From: Bacteroidaceae bacterium | GTDB taxonomy: Bacteria > Bacteroidota > Bacteroidia > Bacteroidales > Bacteroidaceae | Reading direction: 5' to 3' | DNA length: 64,000 nt | Assembly (NCBI GenBank): GCA_017469925.1 | Contig: JAFUFK010000017.1 | Coordinates: 26,183-90,182 of the forward strand | Shown: piece by piece, positions 35,221-44,707 of the stretch | How positions within the stretch are numbered: position 1 is the first letter of the stretch | Layout: the number at the start of each line of letters is the position of its first letter | Translations under genes and position numbers: made by a program | The notes under the pieces: generated by a model | Databases searched by the model: none | What the model was told of the DNA's origin: nothing | Seen by the model: the letters and a program-made list of their open reading frames with translations, nothing else

Positions 35221-36751
35221 GCCAAAGGGGATTCTCGCGGAAGCGTTGCCAGTCGGCCTCGAGGGTCTCCTGGAGTTCGGTGATGATGTGGGCCTCGGGA
35301 CTGAGGTTGGTGCTGTCGCGGCGCAGGCGGTAGATGAACTCGAGCAGGTTCCAGCACATGTTGTGCTGACCCGCGGCCATTAGGGCCTGAGGCTTGCCGA
35401 GACGGCGGTCTTCGTCGCTCCACCAGAGGGTGGTACCCATGCTGGTGGCGAGGTCGGAGTTGGCAAGGATGGCCTCGCTGGGTTCCATGAGCACCCGTTC
35501 CTCCTTGGTCAGGTGCTTGTCCCAGCGTTGGCCTGTGCCCAGTTCGTAGAGGGCATTCATGATGCGGCGGTTGCGCCACTTCTCGTCGAGGTAGATGGTG
35601 TTGTAGTTGAGCGTGCGTATGTGTTTCATGAAGACCTTGTCGCTCAGGGTGTACATCGATGTGGCGCGCGAGCGGATGAGGTCGATGTACTTCGAGAAGG
35701 AGATGGTGAGCAGCCCTTTCCAGCGGAAACTGAAGGGAACGTCCTTCGAGCGGCGCTTGATATATACGCGCGAGGCGATGGCCGATACCAGGCGGATGAG
35801 CACGAACAGGATGGTGAGGCCGAGGAAGAAGCCGAACCAGAAGCCACGAGGTACCCAAAGCAGGAATTGGGCCACGAAGAGCACCATGAGGTTGAGCAAG
35901 AGGTTGCACCGGCGGACGGTGAACCACGAGAGGGCGTCGGTCTCCTCGAAGGTGTAGGGCTGGTCCTGACCACGACCGGCATCGGAGATGATGAAGAGGT
36001 CGATATCGCGACGCTTGCGCAGGAGGTTGATGGGTTCGATACCTTGGTTATCCACGACGCCGCCGTCCATCAGGGCAATGGGCTTGGCTTGGGACATGTA
36101 GTCGGCATTCTCGGCAAGCTTGCTGAACTGGAAGTCGCGCGGGAAGAACAGCGCCTCGAACCCGCCGGGGAAGCACGACGAGGCGGCAAACACCTCGGCC
36201 AGGCGAATCTGGCGGGCTATGGCGTGGGGTATCTTATAGAAGGCATTGCCAATGATGCCTTGCGACGAGCCGCCCCGTTCGGTCTTCTGCTCCTTGCCCA
36301 CCTGGAAACGGAACTCAGTGGCGTTGCTGAACTCGGTGGCGTTGGCTGAGAAATCGTCGATGTCGATACGTTCGATATTGTCCATAAGGTCGCCCATCGT
36401 GGCTCCCTTGAAGATGTCTTCGTCGTATATGCGCACCATTTCGCGAATGAGCGAGTGGTTGGTGCTCTTGCCGCAAAGGAACTCGAGGCTTGCCCGCCCG
36501 ATGACGTCGCCCTCGAGCAGGAGGTGGTAGAGCTGGCGCAGGTTCTCGTCGTTGGAGAGTCCGCGGCATTGGCCGAGGATGAACCACAGGCCGGTGAGCG
36601 TGCCGCCCGAGATGGTGGAGACGGCGCGAACGTGGTTGAGCAGCGTCTTGCCGTCGGACGTGCGCAGGTGGTTGAGGTAGGAGAGGGCTCCTAAGTGGAA
36701 GGTGGCGGCGCGGAATCCTCCGCCTGAGAGACTGATAGCTATACGGGCCAT
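35204..36751 (-). CDS. Patatin-like phospholipase with central membrane segments
   Basis: A 515-residue protein. The patatin lipase signature is complete: glycine-rich oxyanion loop ISLSGGGFRAATFHLGALSY (residues 5-24), nucleophile elbow STISGGTLTG (Ser near residue 48) and the catalytic Asp in MDGGVVDNQGIEPINLL near 228. Unlike most patatins it has two hydrophobic stretches at about residues 275-325 (LLLNLMVLFVAQFLLWV and GFFLGLTILFVLIRLVSAIA), so it should be anchored in the inner membrane. The C-terminal 180 residues are not recognised. No signal peptide. Substrate unknown. Confidence 0.85.
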   Translation of the reverse strand: MARIAISLSGGGFRAATFHLGALSYLNHLRTSDGKTLLNHVRAVSTISGGTLTGLWFILGQCRGLSNDENLRQLYHLLLEGDVIGRASLEFLCGKSTNHSLIREMVRIYDEDIFKGATMGDLMDNIERIDIDDFSANATEFSNATEFRFQVGKEQKTERGGSSQGIIGNAFYKIPHAIARQIRLAEVFAASSCFPGGFEALFFPRDFQFSKLAENADYMSQAKPIALMDGGVVDNQGIEPINLLRKRRDIDLFIISDAGRGQDQPYTFEETDALSWFTVRRCNLLLNLMVLFVAQFLLWVPRGFWFGFFLGLTILFVLIRLVSAIASRVYIKRRSKDVPFSFRWKGLLTISFSKYIDLIRSRATSMYTLSDKVFMKHIRTLNYNTIYLDEKWRNRRIMNALYELGTGQRWDKHLTKEERVLMEPSEAILANSDLATSMGTTLWWSDEDRRLGKPQALMAAGQHNMCWNLLEFIYRLRRDSTNLSPEAHIITELQETLEADWQRFRENPLWLTYNL

Positions 36752-36767
36752 GGCTTTAGAGGTGAGA

Positions 36768-36816
36768 GGTTAGAGGTGAGAGGTTAGGGGTGAGGGGTTA
36801 GAGGTGAGAGGTTAGA
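36768..36816. repeat. TTAGAGGTGAGAGG repeat at the end of the GH2 gene
   Basis: About seven alternating copies of GAGGTTA and GAGGTGA. It fills the gap before the patatin start and encodes the last residues (PLTSHL) and stop of the GH2 protein. Confidence 0.85.
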
Positions 36817-39233
36817 GGGGGAAGGCCTTCGGCGGTCAGGGTGAGGGTGATGGGCCCAGGGCCTGTGCGACGGACGTAGGCAACGAGGCGACCTCGATAG
36901 GCGGGCTGGTGGTTGTCGCGATAGTCGCTCATGTCAGCGTTATTGCAGCCTTCGAGACCGAGCAGTTGGGCAGGGCCAGTGAGGTTGCAGGCGATATCGG
37001 GTTGAGCCGAATGGACGCGGTGCCCCTCTTGGTCAACCACCTCAATCAGCAGTTGGTGGAGTTCGGAGCAATCGTCGGGGAGCAGTTCGCTGACGCGCAG
37101 GGCCGCGGGGTGTCCCTGAGTATGAATCTCGTAGTGGGAGACGACGCGCCCCTCCCCGTCACACCCTTCGGCACGGAGGGTTCCGGCCTCGAAGGGGATG
37201 TCCCAGTAGATAATGGCCGTGGTGTCGTTCTGTGGCTTCATTTCGCCCACCTCCTTGCCATTGAGCAGGAGACGGGCCTGCGGGGCATTGGTGTAGCAGA
37301 CGACACGGACGTTTGTGCCCTCGTTCCAGTTCCAGTCGTCCTGAGCCTCGGGAGAGACGAAGTTGCCCCGCCGGCGTCCGTTGCGGTTGCCTTGGCGCAT
37401 GGGCATCAAGGGATAGGTACCGATGTAGCAGACGGGTTCCTCGCTCCAAAGGGCGGCACGGAACCATCCGCGCGGCTTGCGGAACGAGGCGAAGTCGAGC
37501 AGGCCCGTGTTGAGCCCGCGCGAGGGCCATCGGCCCGACTCGCCCAGGTAGTCGGTGCCCGTCCAGACGAACTGGCCGAAGATGTGCTGGCGGTCGCGTA
37601 CGGCCTTCCAGGCGTCGTAGCCCACGCCAGTCTCACTGCCGTAGATGATGCGCTGGGGATAGAGCCGATGGTCGGTATCGTAGCGATTCTCGGTGTAGTT
37701 ATAGCCGACGACGTCGATGGCTTCGGGGTACTCGGTTTGGTTCGACATGACCACGCCGGCCAGTGCTCCGGTGACGGGTCGCGAAGTGTCGATGTTGCGA
37801 ATGACGGCCGCAATGCGCTTGGCAATCTTTCCTATGCGCTCGGCGTTGGGCGCATCCTTCTTGTAACCGCCGAACATGGGTTGGTTGATGGTGGCATTAC
37901 CGCCGTCGAGCACGGGATGGGAATAGGGGTCGTTGGGATAATCGACCTCGTTGCCCACGCTCCAAAGGAAGACGGAGGGATGGTTGCGGTCGCGGCGGAC
38001 CATATCGGCCACATCGCGGTCAATCCACTCCTCGAAAAAGTCGTACGAGCCGTCGTAGGCCGGAGTGCCTTGGTTCCAGCCTTCCACCCACTTGCGCTTA
38101 GGGAATTCCCACTCGTCGCTCCCCTCGTCGATGACGAGCATGCCCAGTTGGTCGCAGATGTCGTAGAGCATGGGGGCCTGCGGATTGTGACTCATGCGGA
38201 TGGCGTTGGCGCCCATGTACTTCAGTTCGCTGACCTTACGCACCCAGACCTCGCGAGGCACGGCGGCTCCGAGTACGCCCGCATCGTGGTGGAGGCAGAC
38301 GCCCTTGACCTTCACGTTCTGCCCGTTGAGGTAGAAGCCGTAGTCGGGGTCGAAGCGGAGCGTGCGCAGGCCTGCGGGGATGGTCGCCTTGTCGATGGCC
38401 TGCCCATCCTCGATGAGCTCCACCTCCAGCCGATAGAGGTATGGATTCCCGAGGTCCCAAAGCCTTGCGTGTGGGACGGATAAGACCAAGGTGTTATTGT
38501 CGGAAGGCCTAAGGCTTTCGGCACAAACCCTTAGGCCTTCGGCATCAAATACCGAGGCGTTAAGTGTAAGACTGCCTCGCGCCTCCTTCAGGTTGTCTAT
38601 GGCCACGTCCACTTCCACCAGGGCATTCCCCTCCTCGGACAATTCCTTGAGCCGGTAGGTGGTGCCCCATTGTGCCAAGTGGACCTTGGGCGAACGGATG
38701 AGCCATACGTCGCGATAGATGCCGGAACCCGTGTACCAACGCGAGTCGGCATATCGGCTATGGTCAACACGAACGGCCAAGACGTTGTCGCCCCGTCGGA
38801 GGTAGGGTGTCAGGTCGTAGAGGAACGAGACGTAGCCATTGGGACGCTTACCCAGCAGATGGCCGTTGAGATAGACCTCGCTCCGGTTGTATATTCCTTC
38901 GAAGTAGATGAAGGTTAGGGGTGAGAGGTTAGAGGTGAGAGGTGAGGGGTTAGAGGGTATCTCGAAGTGTTTCCTGTACCAGGCGATGCCTGCAGGCAGA
39001 TAGCCCGTGCAGCTGGCCCATTGGCGCGAGTATTGGCCTTCGATGCTCCAGTCGTGGGGGAGGGAGAGCCGCCGCCACGCAGAGTCGTCGTACTTGGTTT
39101 GGCGGGCGCGGGCATCATCAGACAGGCTGAACAGCCAACCGTCGTTGAACTGTTCAGCCTGACCAAAGGATACCTGAGCTCGCGCTCCAGCACATGCGAG
39201 TGCAAGGAACAGGGAACACAGAATTCGTCTCAT
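36798..39233 (-). CDS. Secreted GH2-family glycoside hydrolase (beta-galactosidase-like)
   Basis: An 811-residue protein with signal peptide (MRRILCSLFLALACAGARA). GH2 layout: sugar-binding domain with FNDGWLFSL and LPHDWSIEGQ, ADSRWYTGSGIYRDVWL, the immunoglobulin-like domain, then the TIM barrel with GVCLHHDAGVLGAAVP, RMSHNPQAPMLYDICDQLGM, acid/base Glu in SVGNEVDYPND near residue 423 and nucleophile Glu in YGSETGVGYDAW near 528. C-terminal beta domains follow (residues 640-811). Residues about 92-106 (SNPSPLTSNLSPLTF) are encoded by a TTAGAGGTGAG repeat and split the sugar-binding domain in frame. Secreted or periplasmic; exact sugar unknown. Confidence 0.88.
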   Translation of the reverse strand: MRRILCSLFLALACAGARAQVSFGQAEQFNDGWLFSLSDDARARQTKYDDSAWRRLSLPHDWSIEGQYSRQWASCTGYLPAGIAWYRKHFEIPSNPSPLTSNLSPLTFIYFEGIYNRSEVYLNGHLLGKRPNGYVSFLYDLTPYLRRGDNVLAVRVDHSRYADSRWYTGSGIYRDVWLIRSPKVHLAQWGTTYRLKELSEEGNALVEVDVAIDNLKEARGSLTLNASVFDAEGLRVCAESLRPSDNNTLVLSVPHARLWDLGNPYLYRLEVELIEDGQAIDKATIPAGLRTLRFDPDYGFYLNGQNVKVKGVCLHHDAGVLGAAVPREVWVRKVSELKYMGANAIRMSHNPQAPMLYDICDQLGMLVIDEGSDEWEFPKRKWVEGWNQGTPAYDGSYDFFEEWIDRDVADMVRRDRNHPSVFLWSVGNEVDYPNDPYSHPVLDGGNATINQPMFGGYKKDAPNAERIGKIAKRIAAVIRNIDTSRPVTGALAGVVMSNQTEYPEAIDVVGYNYTENRYDTDHRLYPQRIIYGSETGVGYDAWKAVRDRQHIFGQFVWTGTDYLGESGRWPSRGLNTGLLDFASFRKPRGWFRAALWSEEPVCYIGTYPLMPMRQGNRNGRRRGNFVSPEAQDDWNWNEGTNVRVVCYTNAPQARLLLNGKEVGEMKPQNDTTAIIYWDIPFEAGTLRAEGCDGEGRVVSHYEIHTQGHPAALRVSELLPDDCSELHQLLIEVVDQEGHRVHSAQPDIACNLTGPAQLLGLEGCNNADMSDYRDNHQPAYRGRLVAYVRRTGPGPITLTLTAEGLPPLTSHL
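38914..38958. repeat. TTAGAGGTGAG repeat inside the GH2 gene
   Basis: Words GTTAGGGGTGAGAGG, TTAGAGGTGAGAGG and TGAGGGGTTAGAGGG in tandem, in frame and stop-free on the minus strand, encoding SNPSPLTSNLSPLTF. Same family as 48448-48513 and 49053-49113. Confidence 0.85.
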
Positions 39234-39261
39234 CCTATCATCTTTTTATAGGTTCAGTTAT

Positions 39262-42200
39262 TTATTTTACAACCTTGCGGCCATTGACGATATAGACGCC
39301 ACGCTTGGCCTTCTCGACACGTCGGCCCGAGAGGTCGTAGATGCGTTCCGCCTGGTCGTCGGCATCCACGCCACGAACGCCCACGGGGTCAATCACGGTC
39401 AGCGTGCCATTGACGTAGGTAATCTCGTAGTTAGCCGTCTCGGCTCCGTAGATGCGAATCTCGTAGATGCCGGCCGGGCTCTCGGGCGTTGCGTCGCACT
39501 CGAGGGTGGGCTGTACGAGCAGCACGTCGGCAATCTTCTCGCGGTTCTTCAGGCTGGTGTTGGCAAAGTCGAAGGTCGGGTTCTCCTCACCGATGTTGCG
39601 GCTATAGGAACGAGCCGTAAGGGTGAGCGGAGCACGCTCGACGGTGAGCACACCATTGACGAACTGCACGTTGGGCGTCGTGATGGTTCCTGCCTCGATG
39701 ATGATGGGGTAGTCGCCGATGGGCGAAGTGGTCTCGGCCTCGCTGGCCAGGGTGGGCACACCATTGATGGGGGCTCCCGTGACGACGTAGGTCATGGACG
39801 AGTTGGAACGACCATAGATACGGCTGGCGGGTTCGGCAGCGACTACGGGCGTGCCCGTAAACTCCTTAATCTCGCCCTTGCCCCAGGTCTCGTCGGCCGA
39901 GTAGGTATCGACGAGTGCCTTCGGTACGAATACGGTGGGTTTGCTGGTTAGCCCCGACTCACTGGCATCGAGCATGTTGGCGGGATTGAGCACGGCCATG
40001 TACTTCAGCGCCGTATTGCTGGCGAAGGCGTTCTTGCCAATCGAAGTGACGCCGGCGGGCAAGTATATGGACACGAGTCCCGTGCAACTGCGGAACGCCT
40101 CGTCGGGTATGGTGGTCAGCGACGTGAAGTATTGCAGTTCGTCGAAGCTCTTCATGGCCGAAGCCGTGCGGAATACCGTACCGAGGTCGGTGACGGCACG
40201 AGCCTCCTCCAGGCTGATTTCGCCATCCTCGTTGTCGTCCCAGCGGTTGACGCTCAGCGTCTTGGCGCGGGCATCGAGGAATTCGATGTAGTGGAGCTTG
40301 CCGCGAAGCGACTGGATGGCCGAGGCGATTTGCTCCTCGCTGCTGTCGAAGTTGTCATAGACGGCGTGTTCGGCCGCATCGTCGATTGACTGGGCGTCGG
40401 CAATGACGAGCAACTCCTTCAGCTGTTCCGTCAGGTCGAAGAAGGCCTGTGCCTGCTTAACCTCATCGACGCTGATGAAGCCCCACTGGGTGTTCTGTGG
40501 GTCAGTGGCATTGCTGATATCCCAATAGAGGCCGCGCGTGCCATAGGCGTAGTCGGTCGAGTGGTAGTAGTCGGTACCCAGGAACTCGCCTTCCACGTAG
40601 TCGGCGTCGGTAGTGGGGAGGGAGAGGGTATAGACGTTCTCCAGCCCTTCCACCTCCTGCAGGTTCCAATAGGCCTTGGCCGAGAGGGTTCCATCGACGA
40701 AGCAAGTCTTCACACCCTCGCCCACCTTCGAGTCGGTAGAGGTGCGGAAGAGCACGTGGTTGGTCGTGCCCGAACCCTCGGCATAGAGGTAGTAGAGGCC
40801 CTCGGCCATGTTGTTGTTGCGACGAAGCTGGTAGGCAAATCCGTTCAGGTCAACGACGGCCTGCGTGCCGTAGGCTTCGCCCTTGGTGATGCTCTTCTGC
40901 ATGCCGAGGTTATAGACGTAGTAGTCGGTATTGACCTCAGGCTTGGCGAACTTCGGCGTGGCGATGGCGCGCATCTCCTTGATGGCACCAAACTCCTTCC
41001 ACACGTCGTCGGCGGCATAGAGTTCCTTCGAACCACGGGGCACGTAGAGTACGGCATTCGCGAGGTTGACGCCCGAGAACAGGTTGTCGCCCAGGTCGAT
41101 GTTGGCGGGATTGGCCACAGAGATGCGAACCTCCTTCAGCGACTTACAGCCGTTGAAGGCATCGTCGCCAATGCTGCTCAGATACTGGGGCAGTTCGACG
41201 GTCTCGAGTTTCGTGTCGTTCATGAAGGCACGATAGTAGATGTCCGTCACGCTCTTGGGCACGATTATGGTGCGCAGTTTGGTGCAGTCCTTAAAGCTAT
41301 TGCCGCTCAGGTACTTGGCACCCGTGAAGTAGCGCAGGTCGGTCAGGTCAACAATCGATGTGTTGCCGTAGAACTCGGTGTCGATGCTGCTTGCGGCAGC
41401 AGCCTCGGTGTAGGAGAGTTCCCCGTTGCCGTCGGTGTCGTTAGCCGAGATGAAGACAGGACGTGCGGCGGCATCGACAAAGTTGATGAAGTTCAGCTTG
41501 CGGCGCAGCGACCTCATGGCCTTCTCCAGTTCGTCGATGCTGCTGTCGAAGTTGTCATAGACGGCTTGTTCGTTGACCTCATCGATGCGCTTGCTCTTAC
41601 CGATGTCCAGGAGGTTCTTCAGTTGCAGGGCCACCTTGTAGGTCTCTGTGGCCGACTCGTCGTAGGTGACGAGCATCCACTGGCAGTTGCGCGTATAGTC
41701 GTCATAGACGATGTCGCTGTAGATACCATACGTAGGTGCAGCAGCATTGCTGGCATGGTCGAGCTGGACGCCCAGATACTGCTTGGCGTTGTAACCCGTG
41801 GCCGTGCTCGGAGTCTGGATGGTATAGACGTTGGTTTGGCCCTCTACGGGGAGAATCCTCCAGTAGCAGGTGGATGCCGTGAGGCTCGCTCCATCGACGA
41901 AGCATGCCTTCACGCCGTTGCCCACCTTGCCGTCGGTATTGGTGCGGAAGAGGTAGTGGCGGTCGGCATTGCCCGCATCGTCGGTGTAGAGGTAATATGT
42001 GCCGTCGGGCATGGCTGCAGTCTTGCGCAGTTCGTAGCGCATGGGCTCGTCGGTGTCGGCCACAATGGCCTGCGTGCCCCAGGCCTCGCCCCTTGTCAGG
42101 AAGTAGCCCGTGCCTACGTTATAGAGGTAGAACTTCTTGTTGGTTTCGAGTGTGGCAAAATTGCCCTGCGAGAGATTGCGCTCTTCGTAGAGGTTGCCGA

Positions 42201-43992
42201 ACTCCTTCCACTGGTCGGCCGTACGGAAGTATTCGCGCGTGCCCTGCGTCGTGTTCAGGGTAGCAGCCGACAAGTCGATGCCGGCAAAGACGTCGGCTCC
42301 GAGGGTAATCTCCTGTGGGGAGACGCTCTTCACGGTGACGGTGGTCAGCTTCGTACAATTTGCAAAGGCCTGTTCGCCAAGGTGCTGGATGCCCAGGGGC
42401 AGTTCGACGGAGGTAAAGGCCAGACAGCCGTCGAAGGTATGGTCCTCGATGCGAGCCAGTCCCATGGGCAAGACCAGATTGGGCAGCACGCGGCAACCCG
42501 TGAATGCTCCTTCGCCGATGGAGGTCAGTCCTTCGGGCAGGGTGAGCGTCTTCAGTGTACGGCAGTTCTCGAAGGCACGGGCGCCGATGTGCTTCAGTCG
42601 TTTCGGCAACTTGACGGTAGTCAGGCGCGTGCAACCGCTGAAGGCATCGTCGTCAATCGAGGTCAGGCCTGTGAAGTTGTATAGTTCCTCGAAGGCTGTG
42701 ATGCCCTGGCCTTTGAAGACCGTGCCCAAGGAGGTCAGGGCAGCGGCCTCGCCAAAGGTGAACACGCCGTCCTCGTTGGCATCGAACGATTCGAGACACA
42801 ACTTCTTGACGGTGGCGTTGCTGATGGGCATGGCCTTCTCGGCGTAGTTCTCGGGTTCGATGCCGATGACGGCCTCGGGCCAGTCGCTATAGCCTCCGCT
42901 GCTGCCACCCAGGCCTTGCGAACCCGGGTTCAGCTTGGTCAAGAGGTAATAGCCGTCGGACGAACCACCCCAGCCCCAGTTGATGTGGAAACAGCCATTG
43001 CCGTCGTATCCGTCGCCCACGAAGGCATGTCCGCCGTCGGAGTTCGAGCCGCTGAGGTAGAAGGGTCGTCCCTCCTCCAGTTCCTTGTAGAGCAGGGCGT
43101 CCCAGGTGTCGTCGTTATAGCCGTTGCTCTTGGTGACGTATCTCACCGACGAGCCATAGCCGAAGTACTTCGGCAGGGCGTCGGCCACGTTCGAGGAGTA
43201 TGCGCCGGAGGAACTGCTCGTGTACATCATCTTCACGGCCACGCCGCAGTAGTGCATCAGTTGAGCCACGGCCAGTTTCTGCTTCGCCGTGGCACCGCTG
43301 CCGTAGGTGTTGAGCATGTTGTCCCAGTCGATGGGCGACCCGGCGGGAATGCCATCGACGTGGAAGTTGTCGCCCCCCCCCGAGGTGTAGGCGGGTATGT
43401 CGGCCTGGATTTCCGTTACCGACTTAGCCCTCTGGTAGTAGAGCACCTGTGCCATGGCCGTGGCCACGCAGCCGGTGATGCAGCGCTTCTTGTCGGTATA
43501 TATCGGGCACTCCTGGTTGTAGGGGTCGCCTTGGTTCCACTTGGTGGTGACCATGGGTTCAATCTTGTCGTGCGTAGGTGCATACATGGGCTTCTCGGTC
43601 AAGGGATTCTCGCTCAGGAAGGCCAGTTCCTCTTCGTAGCCCTGGAGCCAGAAGCGCATGTTTTCGGGCAGTTGGTTGTAGTCGAACTCGCCCTCCTCGG
43701 TATAGCCCAGTACGGCGCGCGTCTGGTCGTCGCCGGAGACGATGACGAAGCCCTCGTTCTGGCCACGGTTGAAGACGTAGTAGAGTTCCGTCTGGCTCTG
43801 TGCGCTTGCCTTACGGCGGGGCGAGAGCTTGGCAAGGTTCTTCACAGGGGAGAGTTGGCGACTGCCGGGCGCCTTCTTCAGGAATTCGATGGCACGCAGA
43901 CGCGCCTGTTCGCGCGTGATGGGTGCTGCGCTCAGGCCTATGGTCATGCACAGGAGCAGGAACGCGAGTAGGTGTTTGGTGACTTTTTGCAT
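39262..43992 (-). CDS. Very large secreted C10 (streptopain-like) cysteine protease with EF-hand and BspA-type repeats
   Basis: A 1576-residue protein with signal peptide (LLAFLLLCMTIGLSAA). Residues about 22-130 are a Spi-like propeptide. Residues about 150-390 are a C10 peptidase: TKWNQGDPYN, CITGCVATAMAQVLYY with catalytic Cys 175, GGHAFVGDGY with His 322, and FHINWGWGGSSDGYY. Then a unit repeats: an EF-hand-like loop (DANEDGVFTFGEA near 400, DTDGNGELSYTEA near 848, DDNEDGEISLEEA near 1247), BspA-type leucine-rich repeats (LTSIGEGAFTGC), and after the first two a beta-rich part (KFYLYNVGTGYFLTRGEA and DYYVYNLGMQKSITKGEA). Near the end are two MBG-like repeats and a sorting tail (IYDLSGRRVEKAKRGVYIVN). 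Most likely a cell-surface protease/adhesin. Confidence 0.88.
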   Translation of the reverse strand: MQKVTKHLLAFLLLCMTIGLSAAPITREQARLRAIEFLKKAPGSRQLSPVKNLAKLSPRRKASAQSQTELYYVFNRGQNEGFVIVSGDDQTRAVLGYTEEGEFDYNQLPENMRFWLQGYEEELAFLSENPLTEKPMYAPTHDKIEPMVTTKWNQGDPYNQECPIYTDKKRCITGCVATAMAQVLYYQRAKSVTEIQADIPAYTSGGGDNFHVDGIPAGSPIDWDNMLNTYGSGATAKQKLAVAQLMHYCGVAVKMMYTSSSSGAYSSNVADALPKYFGYGSSVRYVTKSNGYNDDTWDALLYKELEEGRPFYLSGSNSDGGHAFVGDGYDGNGCFHINWGWGGSSDGYYLLTKLNPGSQGLGGSSGGYSDWPEAVIGIEPENYAEKAMPISNATVKKLCLESFDANEDGVFTFGEAAALTSLGTVFKGQGITAFEELYNFTGLTSIDDDAFSGCTRLTTVKLPKRLKHIGARAFENCRTLKTLTLPEGLTSIGEGAFTGCRVLPNLVLPMGLARIEDHTFDGCLAFTSVELPLGIQHLGEQAFANCTKLTTVTVKSVSPQEITLGADVFAGIDLSAATLNTTQGTREYFRTADQWKEFGNLYEERNLSQGNFATLETNKKFYLYNVGTGYFLTRGEAWGTQAIVADTDEPMRYELRKTAAMPDGTYYLYTDDAGNADRHYLFRTNTDGKVGNGVKACFVDGASLTASTCYWRILPVEGQTNVYTIQTPSTATGYNAKQYLGVQLDHASNAAAPTYGIYSDIVYDDYTRNCQWMLVTYDESATETYKVALQLKNLLDIGKSKRIDEVNEQAVYDNFDSSIDELEKAMRSLRRKLNFINFVDAAARPVFISANDTDGNGELSYTEAAAASSIDTEFYGNTSIVDLTDLRYFTGAKYLSGNSFKDCTKLRTIIVPKSVTDIYYRAFMNDTKLETVELPQYLSSIGDDAFNGCKSLKEVRISVANPANIDLGDNLFSGVNLANAVLYVPRGSKELYAADDVWKEFGAIKEMRAIATPKFAKPEVNTDYYVYNLGMQKSITKGEAYGTQAVVDLNGFAYQLRRNNNMAEGLYYLYAEGSGTTNHVLFRTSTDSKVGEGVKTCFVDGTLSAKAYWNLQEVEGLENVYTLSLPTTDADYVEGEFLGTDYYHSTDYAYGTRGLYWDISNATDPQNTQWGFISVDEVKQAQAFFDLTEQLKELLVIADAQSIDDAAEHAVYDNFDSSEEQIASAIQSLRGKLHYIEFLDARAKTLSVNRWDDNEDGEISLEEARAVTDLGTVFRTASAMKSFDELQYFTSLTTIPDEAFRSCTGLVSIYLPAGVTSIGKNAFASNTALKYMAVLNPANMLDASESGLTSKPTVFVPKALVDTYSADETWGKGEIKEFTGTPVVAAEPASRIYGRSNSSMTYVVTGAPINGVPTLASEAETTSPIGDYPIIIEAGTITTPNVQFVNGVLTVERAPLTLTARSYSRNIGEENPTFDFANTSLKNREKIADVLLVQPTLECDATPESPAGIYEIRIYGAETANYEITYVNGTLTVIDPVGVRGVDADDQAERIYDLSGRRVEKAKRGVYIVNGRKVVK

Positions 43993-44028
43993 GTCTTTAT
44001 GATATTAGTGTTAGTAGTCAATCCGTTG

Positions 44029-44036
44029 CAAATATA
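44029..44036 (-). promoter_or_regulatory. -7 box of the C10 protease gene
   Basis: The minus strand reads TATATTTG, 36 bases before the ATG at 43992. No well-spaced TTG upstream. Confidence 0.5.
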
Positions 44037-44056
44037 CGAATAATATTTGGTTCGAC

Positions 44057-44707
44057 CTACAATAATTCGGGAAATAGTTTAGGCAAGGCCCATTCCAGCG
44101 TGTTACTTTCTATTTTGTGGGCACGCAGACCCGCGCGAGCGCCCGCCTCGATGTTGTCGGGCAGGTCGTCGATGTAGAGCGTTTCCCCTGGTACGATACC
44201 CGTCGTCTGTATCAGGTGCTGGAAGATGCGCGGGTCGGGCTTCGCCATGCGCAGGCGGTAGGAGAGGAACACCTCGTCGAAGCACTCCTCGACGGGGATG
44301 CCCAGTGCCAGGGCCTGCCGGCGCGTCTCCTGCCAATGCAGGTCGCTCAGGTTGCTGAGCAGGAAGACGCGATAGCGCTTGCGCAGGGCGCAGAGCCACT
44401 CGAGCCGAATCTTCCGCAGCAGGATGACGCGGTTGAAGGCCTGTGCCAACCGCTCGTCGCTGGCCTCGATGCCGTGTTCCCTTCGCAGGATGGCGAAGAA
44501 CGTCGGCGTGTCTATCTCGCCACAATCCATGCGGTGAATCAGCCGAGCCAGTGGCCACTCACGCGGGAATCCCTGCCTCGAAATCTGTTCCAGGCTCACG
44601 CCCGCGGGCAGGAGTCCCAGGCCTGCAAACTCCTTGAGCGCAGGCGCTACTTCGAGGTCCACGATGACCCCTCCCAGGTCAAATACCAGATTCTTTATAT
44701 CGTTCAT
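44057..44707 (-). CDS. HAD-superfamily phosphatase
   Basis: A 216-residue HAD hydrolase, subfamily IA. The motif I sequence is NLVFDLGGVIVDLEV, where the second Asp of DxD is replaced by Gly, as in several HAD phosphatases of this branch. Motif II is FLLSNLSDLH, the Lys of motif III lies in RMAKPDPRIFQHL, and motif IV is LYIDDLPDNIEAGARAGL. A small helical cap lies at about residues 15-85. Substrate unknown. It overlaps trmO by 4 bp (ATGA). Confidence 0.85.
   Translation of the reverse strand: MNDIKNLVFDLGGVIVDLEVAPALKEFAGLGLLPAGVSLEQISRQGFPREWPLARLIHRMDCGEIDTPTFFAILRREHGIEASDERLAQAFNRVILLRKIRLEWLCALRKRYRVFLLSNLSDLHWQETRRQALALGIPVEECFDEVFLSYRLRMAKPDPRIFQHLIQTTGIVPGETLYIDDLPDNIEAGARAGLRAHKIESNTLEWALPKLFPELL

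Noticed and set aside
36909-38483. 524-codon plus-strand open frame opposite the GH2 gene
   Set aside because: Shadow; the GH2 motifs and catalytic residues are on the minus strand.
40561-42684. 707-codon plus-strand open frame opposite the C10 protease
   Set aside because: Shadow of the EF-hand/BspA region; the minus-strand protein has clear repeated motifs.
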